Positions 37,495-46,780 of a stretch of 64,000 nucleotides of DNA are shown here, one piece after another. The position numbers were made by a program, and so were the translations under genes. Source of the stretch: Catenovulum maritimum (GTDB lineage: Bacteria; Pseudomonadota; Gammaproteobacteria; Enterobacterales; Alteromonadaceae); contig NZ_KQ130489.1 in the NCBI RefSeq assembly GCF_001050375.1, forward strand, positions 1-64,000. The letters run 5' to 3'. Every line of letters begins with the position of its first letter. The stretch's first letter is position 1. Below the pieces are notes generated by a model. That model saw nothing but the letters and a program-made list of their open reading frames with translations, had not been told where the DNA came from and did not search any database.

Positions 37495-39672
37495 CTATGA
37501 CCAGTTTTCATCATTTAAAAATGCTTGGGTTAGTGTATCTGCAGATACAGGTTTGGAGAATAAATAGCCCTGTAGAATTTTGCAGTCTTTAGCTAATAAA
37601 AATTCAGCTTGGGCTTGGCTTTCAACACCCTCAGCTATGATATCTATGCCTAAGTTGTGGGCTAAATCTATCACGGCTTCAACAATTGCGAGATCATCAG
37701 CTGAACTAGGTAATTGTTGGACAAATGATTTATCAATTTTTAATGTATCGACAGGGAACTGCTTTAAATAAGTTAAAGATGAGTAACCAACACCAAAATC
37801 GTCAATCGCAAGTGAGCAACCTAAATCAACGATTTGTCGCATAACACTTTCATTATGTTTCACATTTTCAATAAATACTTGTTCGGTTAATTCTAGCTGT
37901 AAACATGCAGCTGAAAAATTTTGTTTTAGGTATTCCGTTCTAATCGTTTGATACAAATCATCAGACTCAATTTGGCGTCCTGAAATGTTAATCGCCATGG
38001 TTAAATGATTAAAGCCCATTTCGTGCCATAATTTTAATTGCTGGCAAGCCGTTTCAATAATCCATTTACCTAAATTAATGATAATGCCAGACTCTTCAGC
38101 TAACGGAATAAATTCATCAGGTGTTTTAATTTCACCTGTAGTTGGATTTATCCAACGAATGAGAGCTTCAACACCAATATATTTTTTTGTTTTATAGTTT
38201 ATTTTAGGCTGGTAGTAGAGCACAAACTCTTGGTTTTGAATGGCGTTTCTGAGTGATTTTAATAATGAAATTCTGTCCGCGATTAAACTATCTAGGTGAG
38301 AGTTGTAACGACATATCTGATTTTTTCCTTCTCTCTTAGCTTGTGTTAATGCGCTATCAACATGCTGAAGTAGTAACATTTCTGATGTGGTAGCAATGTT
38401 TTCAATGGTGAAACCTATACTCGCACTGGTGTGAAACTCATAACCATCAATTTTAAATTTAACTTCCAGTAAACACAGCAATCGATTAACTAAACGACTA
38501 ATCGTGATGTTGCAATCAGCATCATCAATAAATATAGCAAATTCGTCACCACCAAAGCGGCATAAAAAACTGTCAGATGTACATAATTTCTGGATTCTCG
38601 ATGTTGCTTTTAATAGCAATTGGTCGCCTACCTTATGTCCGAGTAGGGTATTGATATCGGAAAAATTGTCTAAACCAATTAAAATAACCGCAACATCTCG
38701 GTTAATTTTATTTGCTAGTTTTTCGATTAATAATTCTTCAAAAGCAAAACGATTAGGCAAGGTAGTTAACACGTCTGTTTTCGCGTTTTTTATTAAAGCT
38801 TCTTCTGTTTGTTGGGTTTTGTGTATTTGAAGTTTTAAATTTTGGTTTACTTTATTCAAATGTTTACTGTAACGGCGAGTTAGCTTATTAAACCTAACAA
38901 AGCTTGCAAAAAATAATGACAAAATGAAACCGACTAAAAGTACCCAATTTGCTTCAGTATTTGCTTTATTAGATAACTTTTTAGGGGTTGGCATAATCGA
39001 AAAATACCACTGATTATCTAAAATAACGCGCTCAAAAATGATTTGGTGTGGTGCAGTAGATATGGGTTTGACTGATATAGAGACGATAAAACCATCGTCA
39101 TAGGCTGAAGAAATAAGAGACGCATTCAGTTTTTTGAGATTGATTAAAGCGCTCATCGAACCTAAAAATTTGTCTTGATCTTTAACGGATACCGAAATTA
39201 GCAGTGTGTCCTGAATTGTTTTTAAATTTGGTAAGGGATAACTAAACCAAGATTTCTCAGATTCTAACTTTTTAAATTTTTGCAGTAAGCTAGATGAATT
39301 TTCAAACTCGTAACCAATCAAATTTTGGTTGCTAATTAATGGTTGAACCCATTCAATCACAAACTTATTATTTACCCAATATAAACCATCTATAAAGTCA
39401 TATTGTTGGCTTATTTGTGCTGCTTGCTGTTGCCATTTATGGGCTTGAGTTAAATCAGAACTTATCCAAATGTTCGACATCCATTGGTACAAAAAAAGTT
39501 GTTGTTCTAAATTGAATTTAAACTGTTCTTCAATTTGTTTAAGTTTTGCACTTTTTTCGAAGAAGATAGTTTGATCATTTTTTTTGTTGAGCAGGTGAGA
39601 AGTTATCAAGGTTAATAATATGCAGGCTATAAAAGCATAAATAGATGATTTAAATTCAGAGAATCTTTTCAT
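37495..39672 (-). CDS. Membrane GGDEF-EAL protein (c-di-GMP turnover)
   Basis: A 725-residue bifunctional-type c-di-GMP protein. It has an N-terminal membrane segment (about 11-29), a periplasmic sensor region of ~210 residues with no family I could name, a second membrane segment (about 243-261), a GGDEF domain with an intact GGDEF motif near residue 373, and an EAL domain with intact EALIRW near residue 500 and the conserved DDFGVGYSSLTYL. Both motifs are intact, so synthesis, hydrolysis or both are possible. Start is ATG at 39670-39672. It stands alone upstream of csdA on the same strand. Confidence 0.93.
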   Translation of the reverse strand: MKRFSEFKSSIYAFIACILLTLITSHLLNKKNDQTIFFEKSAKLKQIEEQFKFNLEQQLFLYQWMSNIWISSDLTQAHKWQQQAAQISQQYDFIDGLYWVNNKFVIEWVQPLISNQNLIGYEFENSSSLLQKFKKLESEKSWFSYPLPNLKTIQDTLLISVSVKDQDKFLGSMSALINLKKLNASLISSAYDDGFIVSISVKPISTAPHQIIFERVILDNQWYFSIMPTPKKLSNKANTEANWVLLVGFILSLFFASFVRFNKLTRRYSKHLNKVNQNLKLQIHKTQQTEEALIKNAKTDVLTTLPNRFAFEELLIEKLANKINRDVAVILIGLDNFSDINTLLGHKVGDQLLLKATSRIQKLCTSDSFLCRFGGDEFAIFIDDADCNITISRLVNRLLCLLEVKFKIDGYEFHTSASIGFTIENIATTSEMLLLQHVDSALTQAKREGKNQICRYNSHLDSLIADRISLLKSLRNAIQNQEFVLYYQPKINYKTKKYIGVEALIRWINPTTGEIKTPDEFIPLAEESGIIINLGKWIIETACQQLKLWHEMGFNHLTMAINISGRQIESDDLYQTIRTEYLKQNFSAACLQLELTEQVFIENVKHNESVMRQIVDLGCSLAIDDFGVGYSSLTYLKQFPVDTLKIDKSFVQQLPSSADDLAIVEAVIDLAHNLGIDIIAEGVESQAQAEFLLAKDCKILQGYLFSKPVSADTLTQAFLNDENWS

Positions 39673-40019
39673 TGAAAATAAATAGAGCCTTGATAAGTAA
39701 CATTTAATCCAACGGGATTGAATGTAGCAAAAACGATTACTTTTATTCTAGGATAAATATTTAGTTTTTAATAATCAAATCTTTGCTTATTTTTGTTTGA
39801 GTTTGTATCAATTCATTTTTATCTATTATTCGTTACGAATATTCTTAAAGTTTAAGCTAAAATTAAACCGTGTATTGTCATTAAAAGCTGTAATTAACCT
39901 CAAATTTATGCGGCTGTTCCTACATACAGTTTATGTTTAATAAATTTGTTAATAAAATGATAAGCTAAATTTGACTATTGCCAGTTTTAAACATAAATTT
40001 AAAACGCTTGTTTGAATTT
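39673..40019. other. Divergent promoter region between GGDEF-EAL gene and the TetR-family gene
   Basis: About 350 AT-rich bases without a gene. It should hold both divergent promoters. The one recognisable site is a PsrA-like operator at 40001-40014, listed separately. Confidence 0.5.
40001..40014 (+). promoter_or_regulatory. PsrA-like operator before the TetR-family gene
   Basis: AAAAC-GCTT-GTTTG fits the Pseudomonas PsrA consensus (G/C)AAAC-N2-4-GTTT(G/C) at nine of ten defined positions. It lies five bases before the chosen ATG (40020) and inside the longer open frame, which supports that start and suggests autoregulation. Confidence 0.45.
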
Positions 40020-40676
40020 ATGATAGGTGAGCATTTGGCAAAACTTGATACCAAAACCAAAATCTTGATACACGCTGAGAAGCTGTTTGCTAAGCAGGGA
40101 TTTAATTCGACATCGCTTCGCGAAATTACAACCGAAGCAGAGGTTAATTTAGCTTCGGTTAACTATCATTTTGGTTCAAAAAAAACATTAATTCAGGCTG
40201 TTCTTTCTCGATATTTAGCGCTTTTTATGCCGCAACTTATTAAAGAGCTCGATCAAGCCGAAAACAACCTAGCCTCTACAGTTAATTGCTTTTTTAACGC
40301 GCTAAGAATATTGGACACAATAAACTCTGACAGTGCTAAAAATTTTTTGATGTTAGTTGGCAGAGGATACTCAGAATCTCAAGGCCATTTACGGCGTTAC
40401 ATACAATCAAGTTATGCCCAAGAACTTAACCAAATTTTTGAACACTTTAACCGGGTAACGCCTCACTTAAACAAAGAAGCGCTATTTTGGCGTTTACATT
40501 TTTGTCTAGGTGCCATGGTATTTACTATGTCCTCAAGTTCTGCCTTATCTGAAATATCAGAATCTGACTGGGGCGCTAGCATAAATGTAAACCATTTAAT
40601 GCAAAAGCTCGTTCCATTTATTAATGCAAGTTTAGCTACTCAAACCCAAATAAACCTAACTCAAGGTGAGGTGTAA
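40020..40676 (+). CDS. psrA: TetR-family regulator, PsrA-like
   Basis: A 218-residue TetR-family repressor. The DNA-binding domain is clear: TKTKILIHAEKLFAKQGFNSTSLREITTEAEVNLASVNYHFGSKKTLIQAVL. The C-terminal part resembles that of PsrA, a fatty-acid-sensing regulator of beta-oxidation genes in pseudomonads and Shewanella. ATG at 40020 is chosen over a TTG at 39978 because the helix-turn-helix domain then starts at the usual position and a PsrA-like site lies just upstream. fadE starts one base after its stop, so the regulator and the acyl-CoA dehydrogenase are cotranscribed. The PsrA name is inferred from domain type and context. Confidence 0.85.
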   Translation: MIGEHLAKLDTKTKILIHAEKLFAKQGFNSTSLREITTEAEVNLASVNYHFGSKKTLIQAVLSRYLALFMPQLIKELDQAENNLASTVNCFFNALRILDTINSDSAKNFLMLVGRGYSESQGHLRRYIQSSYAQELNQIFEHFNRVTPHLNKEALFWRLHFCLGAMVFTMSSSSALSEISESDWGASINVNHLMQKLVPFINASLATQTQINLTQGEV

Positions 40677-40677
40677 C

Positions 40678-42975
40678 ATGACGTTTTTACTCTTAATTAT
40701 CTTAGTTATTGTTTTGTTATTTACGATTACAGAAATTAGAACTAAGTATCTAACAAAACCAATATTTGTCGCTTTTAAGAAAATATTACCCCCTATGTCA
40801 ACAACTGAAAAAACTGCGATGGAAGCAGGTGATGTTTGGTGGGATGGCGAAATATTTTGTGGCAAACCCGATTGGCAAAAACTGCATGACTACCCAGATG
40901 CCAGCTTATCTAAGGAAGAACAAGATTTCCTAGATAACCAAGTTAATACTTTATTAGCTATGATTGACGATTTTAAAATTGTTCATGAAGCGCATGACTT
41001 ACCAAAAGAAGTTTGGGATTACATGAAAAGTGAAGGCTTTTTTGCCATGATAATTCCAAAGTCGTACGGCGGTTTGGAGTTTTCGGCAACCGCTAATTCC
41101 ACAATAGTCGCCAAAATAGCAACTCGAAGTACCAGTGCAGCTGTCTGCGTTATGGTGCCTAATAGCCTAGGCCCAGGCGAATTGTTAATGCATTACGGCA
41201 CCCAAGAACAAAAAGATAGATGGTTACCGGGTTTATCTAACGGTACAGAAGTACCTTGTTTTGCTTTAACTGGGCCAGAAGCCGGATCAGACGCTGGCGC
41301 CATCCCAGATAAAGGTATTGTGTGTGAAGAAGAATTTAATGGGGTTAAAACTTTAGGTATAAAACTGACGTGGGATAAACGCTACATAACTTTAGCACCT
41401 GTTGCTACTGTGTTAGGGCTTGCATTTAAATTATATGATCCAGACAAATTATTAGGTGAAACCGAAGATATAGGTATCACTTGTGCGTTAATTCCGGCCG
41501 ATCATCCTGGCGTCGAAATTGGCGATCGTCATATGCCAATGGGCTTGGCCTTTATGAATGGTACCACCTCAGGTAAAGAGGTATTTATTCCGATGGATTG
41601 GGTGATTGGTGGTGCTGATTATGCTGGTAAAGGTTGGCGAATGCTGGTTGAGTGTTTATCTGCTGGGCGTGGTATTTCTCTACCTGCTTTAGCAACCGCG
41701 ATTGGTCACATTAGTACTAAAACAACTTCAGCTTATGCTTATGTGAGAAAACAGTTTGGCTTATCTATCGGTAAATTTGAAGGTATTCAAGAGCCGTTGG
41801 CGAGAATAGGCGCACACACTTATGTATTAGAAGCGACAAGACGATTTACTACTTCAGCGCTAGATATGGGGGCTAAACCTTCTGTTGTCACTGCGATTTC
41901 AAAATATCATATGACAGAGCTTGGACGTACGGTTTTAAATGATGCTATGGATATTCATGCTGGCAAAGCGATTCAGTTTGGCCCGCAAAATTATTTAGGG
42001 AATTTATATTTAGGCGTTCCGATTGCGATCACCGTAGAGGGCGCGAATATTTTAACTCGTAATCTAATGATTTTTGGCCAAGGTGCGACTCGATGTCATC
42101 CATATGTATTTAAAGAAATGGAAGCTGCAGCAAACTCAGACTTTAAGCAAGGATTAAAAGACTTTGACGCTTTATTAGTTAAGCATATTGCGTTTAGCGC
42201 GAGAAACTTTGGCTACACATTATTGAGTGGTTTAACCGCTTCTAAATTTGCTCAGTCTCCTGTGGCAGGTGAAACGGCTGATTACTACAAACAGCTTAAC
42301 CGAATGAGCTCGGCATTAGCGGTTTGTTCTGATGTTTCTATGTTGGTATTAGGCGGTGCGTTAAAACGCAAAGAAATGATATCGGCTAGGCTAGGGGATG
42401 TTTTTAGCCAATTATATTTAGCTTCTGCTGTATTAAAGCGTTACGAAGCTGATGGTCGTCAGGTATCTGATTTACCGCTAGTCCATTATTCTATCCAAAA
42501 CGCTTTGTATGAAATGGGACAAGCCTTCGATGGCTACTTCGAAAACTTTAAACCTAAATGGCTGAGCTCGATTTTAAGACGAGTCGTTTTTCCATATGGT
42601 ATATCGTATCGCAAGCCAAGTGATAGTTTAGCGCGAGCTATCTGTCGCACATTGCTAAAATCGTCTCCTGCACGGGATAGAATTACACACCTTTGTTATA
42701 TGGGAACAGATGAGAAAGACGCGGTTGGTAGTATTGAAGCTGCATTTAATGCCATGCACGAGTGTCAGTCTATTGAGCTTAAGATCCACGGTGCGCAAAA
42801 AACAGGTAAATTACCACGTCGAGTGCCGCTCGCGAAAGCAATTGAAAAAGCATTAGAAATCGAATTAATTACAGCTGAGGAAGCTGCGAAAATTAAACGA
42901 GCCGACGAGCTGAGACAAGCGGCTATCGCAGTGGATAGTTTTGCACCAGAGGACTACCCAAACACAGTTAGGTAA
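40678..42975 (+). CDS. fadE: Acyl-CoA dehydrogenase FadE
   Basis: FAD-dependent enzyme for the first step of fatty acid beta-oxidation. The 765-residue length and N-terminal membrane segment (about 2-20) are typical of the FadE type, which is larger than common acyl-CoA dehydrogenases. Visible: the NTLLAMIDDF block, FFAMIIPKSYGGLEFSA, CFALTGPEAGSDAG at the flavin site, the catalytic-region SAGRGISLPALA, MDIHAGKAIQFGP and the C-terminal DUF1974-type domain. ATG at 40678 has AAGGTG about ten bases upstream. It ends in a very strong hairpin. Confidence 0.95.
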   Translation: MTFLLLIILVIVLLFTITEIRTKYLTKPIFVAFKKILPPMSTTEKTAMEAGDVWWDGEIFCGKPDWQKLHDYPDASLSKEEQDFLDNQVNTLLAMIDDFKIVHEAHDLPKEVWDYMKSEGFFAMIIPKSYGGLEFSATANSTIVAKIATRSTSAAVCVMVPNSLGPGELLMHYGTQEQKDRWLPGLSNGTEVPCFALTGPEAGSDAGAIPDKGIVCEEEFNGVKTLGIKLTWDKRYITLAPVATVLGLAFKLYDPDKLLGETEDIGITCALIPADHPGVEIGDRHMPMGLAFMNGTTSGKEVFIPMDWVIGGADYAGKGWRMLVECLSAGRGISLPALATAIGHISTKTTSAYAYVRKQFGLSIGKFEGIQEPLARIGAHTYVLEATRRFTTSALDMGAKPSVVTAISKYHMTELGRTVLNDAMDIHAGKAIQFGPQNYLGNLYLGVPIAITVEGANILTRNLMIFGQGATRCHPYVFKEMEAAANSDFKQGLKDFDALLVKHIAFSARNFGYTLLSGLTASKFAQSPVAGETADYYKQLNRMSSALAVCSDVSMLVLGGALKRKEMISARLGDVFSQLYLASAVLKRYEADGRQVSDLPLVHYSIQNALYEMGQAFDGYFENFKPKWLSSILRRVVFPYGISYRKPSDSLARAICRTLLKSSPARDRITHLCYMGTDEKDAVGSIEAAFNAMHECQSIELKIHGAQKTGKLPRRVPLAKAIEKALEIELITAEEAAKIKRADELRQAAIAVDSFAPEDYPNTVR

Positions 42976-43009
42976 TTAAACTTGGTTTAAAGCTTTGTTC
43001 ATTAATTTA

Positions 43010-43050
43010 AAAAGACCAGACCAAAATCAATGATTTTGGTCTGGTCTTTT
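43010..43050. terminator. Strong bidirectional terminator after fadE
   Basis: A perfect 20-bp inverted repeat (43010-43029 and 43031-43050) with a one-base centre and A4/T4 ends, which makes it work in both directions: after fadE on the plus strand and after the dihaem lipoprotein gene on the minus strand. Confidence 0.9.
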
Positions 43051-43105
43051 GGTTTGTGGGTTTAGAAAGTTGGCGTGAGCTGTCGCAATCTATGGTTAGA
43101 AAGCG

Positions 43106-44818
43106 CTATTTTAAAATAGCAGTTTCTATGCCTGTTGCTGTACCGGACTCAATAAATTGATGGATATTTTTTGCTGGGTTTAATACAGCTTGGCGGCCCC
43201 ATATATAGCTTTGTTCTTGCACTATGGCGCGATAAGCTTTATTCAGCAACAGTGCTCTTTCCTGAGAAGGTTCAAGCAAAATACTTATATCTTGTTTTAT
43301 TTGCGCAGTTAAACTGGCTTTAGCAGATTCGTTTACGGGATTAAATTTATTAAAGATTTGTGCATTAGATCGAAACTCATCTCCCCAAGGGTTATGTTTT
43401 AAGTAAGTTGTGTATTCGCCTCTGCCATCTGAGTATTGATATTCTGGTAATGCTTTTAAGCCTTTTTCTGACCAGTGATACCAGCCTAGTTTAAACTGAT
43501 CTTGATTGTATTTTCTTGGCATAGCAAAGCTGCTATCTAGCGTTGCACTGATACCTGAATGGCAGCCCATGCAAGCGACGGTTTCTTCATAGGTCTGTGG
43601 TCTTAATTTTCCGATCTTATCTTCAATAAAGCCTTGGTAGCGCCAACCAAAACCTGTGTATAGGCCAGTTTCAGCGTTACCTGAAAATTGTCGTAAACGC
43701 TCTGGAAAATCATGCTTTTCTTTAATTTCGCTGAGCGCTGCGTTTTGTAGTTGTGCATAAGTATTCCAGCTGGTTTTTATGCTATGTCTAACTTCTTTGA
43801 TTCTTGCTGACATTTGCATTTGGCCTTTATCGTTATGGTCTATATATCTGACCGTATGTAAAAACTCGGTGCCTTCAGGATATAAACCGGCAGCCATTTT
43901 TATTGCTTGCTGGTCAAAAAGTGAATTTGCTAACCCGACATAAGACATGTAAATATTTTGTTTAGGTGCCCATCGATAGACAATTTGGGAGGCTAGGTTG
44001 AGCTTACCATCTTTGTTTAAATCTACTTGGTATAGGGCTTCATCTGTGCTTGGAATTTGAATGTTTTCTTCTTTTAACAAACTTTCGACTATGGCTAAAT
44101 TTAATTCGTATACTTTTAGGTCAAACTTTTTGTCTTTGTCTTGACGGTATATCTCGGGTAATCGAATTAACACATCATCAGTGGAACCATTGGTCGGTAA
44201 AAATGCGCCAGGGAAAGGTGCGTAAGCAAAAACTCGCCATCCGGTATACTGACCATTCGGGGTTTTATCAAAACCTTTTGCGTCAAAATTGAAGTACACA
44301 TCAGGTGTATAGCCATCCCATTTGCCATTGTTATTTACGTCCCAATTTTTATTTGGTTTAGCTAATTCTGCAGCTAGGGTTATTTGATTGTCCGCATTAA
44401 AGTAATTGGAGCTTCTTATGTATTGAGTAATTTCTTGATCGCTTTGCGCGGCGATTGGTTTGGAAAAATCACGAAATAGATTTTTCCATCTGTTAGTTTG
44501 AAGATATTCAGCTGTGAATCCATATTCTGTTTGTAGATCCGTACCATTGATGTAATTCGGTCTTTTACCATTTGCGTGACAAACATAGCAGGGGTTGTAG
44601 GTATTATTGGCTTCATCTTGAGTTTTGGTGTAGCACTGAGCAGGCACATAAGCGGCTTCATTAAACATCACTTTTGCAGGGCGATATGTTTGATTTGCTA
44701 AGGCTTGTTTTAACTCGGAAAACACGGCTTGTGTTTGTTGGTCTTGCTCTGTATTACAACCAGTTAAAATTAAACTGAATAGACAAAAAGAGTAGGGAAT
44801 TAAACTTTGCAATTTCAT
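43106..44818 (-). CDS. Di-CXXCH (dihaem) lipoprotein of unknown family
   Basis: A 570-residue exported lipoprotein: basic start, hydrophobic stretch and lipobox LILTGC at residues 16-21. Two haem-binding CXXCH motifs are present, CYVCH near residue 77 and CMGCH near residue 418, so it should be a c-type cytochrome anchored to the outer membrane or periplasmic face. Additional cysteine in PAQCYTK near residue 61. The ~340 residues between the motifs contain a putative calcium-like loop (DLNKDGKLN). I do not recognise a named family. It follows the PhoX-like gene on the same strand but behind a terminator hairpin, so its expression may be separate or partly by readthrough. Confidence 0.8.
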   Translation of the reverse strand: MKLQSLIPYSFCLFSLILTGCNTEQDQQTQAVFSELKQALANQTYRPAKVMFNEAAYVPAQCYTKTQDEANNTYNPCYVCHANGKRPNYINGTDLQTEYGFTAEYLQTNRWKNLFRDFSKPIAAQSDQEITQYIRSSNYFNADNQITLAAELAKPNKNWDVNNNGKWDGYTPDVYFNFDAKGFDKTPNGQYTGWRVFAYAPFPGAFLPTNGSTDDVLIRLPEIYRQDKDKKFDLKVYELNLAIVESLLKEENIQIPSTDEALYQVDLNKDGKLNLASQIVYRWAPKQNIYMSYVGLANSLFDQQAIKMAAGLYPEGTEFLHTVRYIDHNDKGQMQMSARIKEVRHSIKTSWNTYAQLQNAALSEIKEKHDFPERLRQFSGNAETGLYTGFGWRYQGFIEDKIGKLRPQTYEETVACMGCHSGISATLDSSFAMPRKYNQDQFKLGWYHWSEKGLKALPEYQYSDGRGEYTTYLKHNPWGDEFRSNAQIFNKFNPVNESAKASLTAQIKQDISILLEPSQERALLLNKAYRAIVQEQSYIWGRQAVLNPAKNIHQFIESGTATGIETAILK

Positions 44819-44849
44819 TTTTCACAACTTGAATAAATTAACAAAAGAC

Positions 44850-44877
44850 AAAAAGAGAAGCCTAGGCTTCTCTTTTT
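44850..44877. terminator. Terminator between the PhoX-like gene and the dihaem lipoprotein gene
   Basis: Perfect inverted repeat with 13-base arms (44850-44862 and 44865-44877), A5 and T5 ends, so a bidirectional intrinsic terminator. It lies 18 bases after the PhoX-like stop (minus strand). Confidence 0.85.
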
Positions 44878-44895
44878 ACTAAAGATCAAAATTGA

Positions 44896-46743
44896 TTATT
44901 TATTAGACATAAATCTAAATGGTCCCACATAACCAACTTCGCTTTCCATATCGCTTGCTCGACCAGAAGGATGCTGAGCCACAGCAGTTAAGTAACCAAA
45001 CCCATTAATATCTTTATACCAAAATGGTGAGGTTGTCTCTGCTTTTAACGGCGAAGTGTAGATGCGAGTTAAGCTAGCTGTTTCTAAGTCATATGACCAA
45101 ATCATATTGTTTAGATGCTTAGAGGTATCTTCACCTATGATTAAAGTGTTTGAATCAGCTAAATAAGAAACGTTATCTGGTGAAGCTATGCCATTAACAT
45201 CACATGAGTTACCAGCAAACTCGTGGCCATCTTCATAAATTTTAGGAATACCCGCAACTAATGTTTGTATCTTATTCGCCACATACATAGAGCCAACTTG
45301 AGTATTTTCACTCACGTCCATTTCGTAAACTACGCCGCATGGATTGTATTGCACTTGGATGTCGTTATGGCCGCCAATATCATAAGAGTCTCTATCTGAA
45401 CCACCTCTTTGGAAGTTTTCCATACCGCGAGCGACTTCAGACATAGCGAGATATAATTTTTTATCTCTGGCGTTATAACTAATGCCTTCTTCTTTTCTGA
45501 ATTCAGTGGTTGCGCCTTTATAAGATGCAAAACGACGAGTCTCTAAGCGAGAAGCTATCATTTCATCTTTAGCATCTATCATAGTGTCGTTGTTAATATC
45601 TTTTAGCTTGATACATTCATGGCCAGCCGCTGTATTGATAGAAGTGAAACCCGATGCACATGACGCATCGTCAGCTGGTGAAACCATGTCAAATATGTCT
45701 GATAAATGTAATTTTTTAGATACTTCAGCTTTAATTTCAGCATTGGTTGCGTGGCCTAAATTAACCCACTCTAAATCTGCTACACCAAAATTTTCTGCTG
45801 ATGTTTGATTCCATTTTACTGCATACAAGGTGCCTGAGCTTAAATCTTCAGCTTGATCAGCAATAAACATGTACAGGCCACCATTCGTGCCGTCATCACT
45901 TAAATAAACCGTTTTATTGTCTGGCATTACATAAGCAAGTTCATGCGCAAAACGTCCCATACTATAGTGCTTGGTAAACTCTGCTTTACCTTGCGCATTA
46001 ATTTCAACTTCTGGCGTCCAGCCATAATAGTATGGATTTGCCTGTGTGAGATCATCACCCCAATATGGCGCAATTGCATCATAGTAAAAATTACCCGTTT
46101 TGCCGTCATCACCAACTGTTAAGTCACCTGGTGGTTCATATTCTTCCGAGCCAAGGTGAGATTGCCAAGGTGTTGTTTGTCCTGCACAGTGAACCCAACC
46201 GCCAAAATCATCTTTTTGACTGATAAACTCAAGCGTGCCTTCAACTGGAGTTAGTTTACCCGCAGCGTCTTGTGCTATTTCTTGTACGTATAAAGAGCCA
46301 ATTTGACACTCAAATTGAGAAACCATATACAGCTTGTCGTTTTTTTGAATCAAGCTGTTGTAATCTAAACCTGAGCCAACACCTGCATTTGTGCCATTAC
46401 AAATATATGGACTACCATCTTCAAAACTAATAGCTTGATCCATGTAATCTTTTGATAAACCAAAGACTTCTTTGGTAATAGTGTCTTCTTTACCAGTCGA
46501 CATTATTTTTTGGTAACCTATGGTTTGTAATTTACCATTAATGCTGACTTCACGACTTGCTCTTACAGCTTGCTGAGCATCTAAAGTAACGGGTACCGAA
46601 ATTTCAGCAAATGATAAAGTTAGATTTTGTGGCTCTGGTTTTTTATCATCATTATCTGAACCAAAATCTATAGAACAGGCAGATAGTGCCAGTGTTAAAC
46701 CTGTTGAAATTAGACTTAATTTAAATAAATTTGTTGTCTTCAT
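44896..46743 (-). CDS. PhoX/DUF839-family phosphatase-like lipoprotein
   Basis: A 615-residue secreted protein of the DUF839/PhoX family, whose characterised members are calcium- and iron-dependent alkaline phosphatases. The family core is seen in DDFGGWVHCAGQTTPWQSHLGSEEYEP near residue 160, with GRFAHELAYV, VYLSDDG and the C-terminal SPDNVSY and LIIGEDTS blocks. A calcium-type loop (DINNDTMIDAKDEM) lies near residue 385. The signal sequence is Sec-type with lipobox LSAC at residue ~20-23; the twin-arginine signal usual for PhoX is absent. ATG start with GGAGA upstream. It starts 37 bases after the nuclease-like gene, so the two form an operon. Confidence 0.88.
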   Translation of the reverse strand: MKTTNLFKLSLISTGLTLALSACSIDFGSDNDDKKPEPQNLTLSFAEISVPVTLDAQQAVRASREVSINGKLQTIGYQKIMSTGKEDTITKEVFGLSKDYMDQAISFEDGSPYICNGTNAGVGSGLDYNSLIQKNDKLYMVSQFECQIGSLYVQEIAQDAAGKLTPVEGTLEFISQKDDFGGWVHCAGQTTPWQSHLGSEEYEPPGDLTVGDDGKTGNFYYDAIAPYWGDDLTQANPYYYGWTPEVEINAQGKAEFTKHYSMGRFAHELAYVMPDNKTVYLSDDGTNGGLYMFIADQAEDLSSGTLYAVKWNQTSAENFGVADLEWVNLGHATNAEIKAEVSKKLHLSDIFDMVSPADDASCASGFTSINTAAGHECIKLKDINNDTMIDAKDEMIASRLETRRFASYKGATTEFRKEEGISYNARDKKLYLAMSEVARGMENFQRGGSDRDSYDIGGHNDIQVQYNPCGVVYEMDVSENTQVGSMYVANKIQTLVAGIPKIYEDGHEFAGNSCDVNGIASPDNVSYLADSNTLIIGEDTSKHLNNMIWSYDLETASLTRIYTSPLKAETTSPFWYKDINGFGYLTAVAQHPSGRASDMESEVGYVGPFRFMSNK

Positions 46744-46780
46744 TTTTTATCTCCGCAGATAAGTGTTTTATGGATTTATT

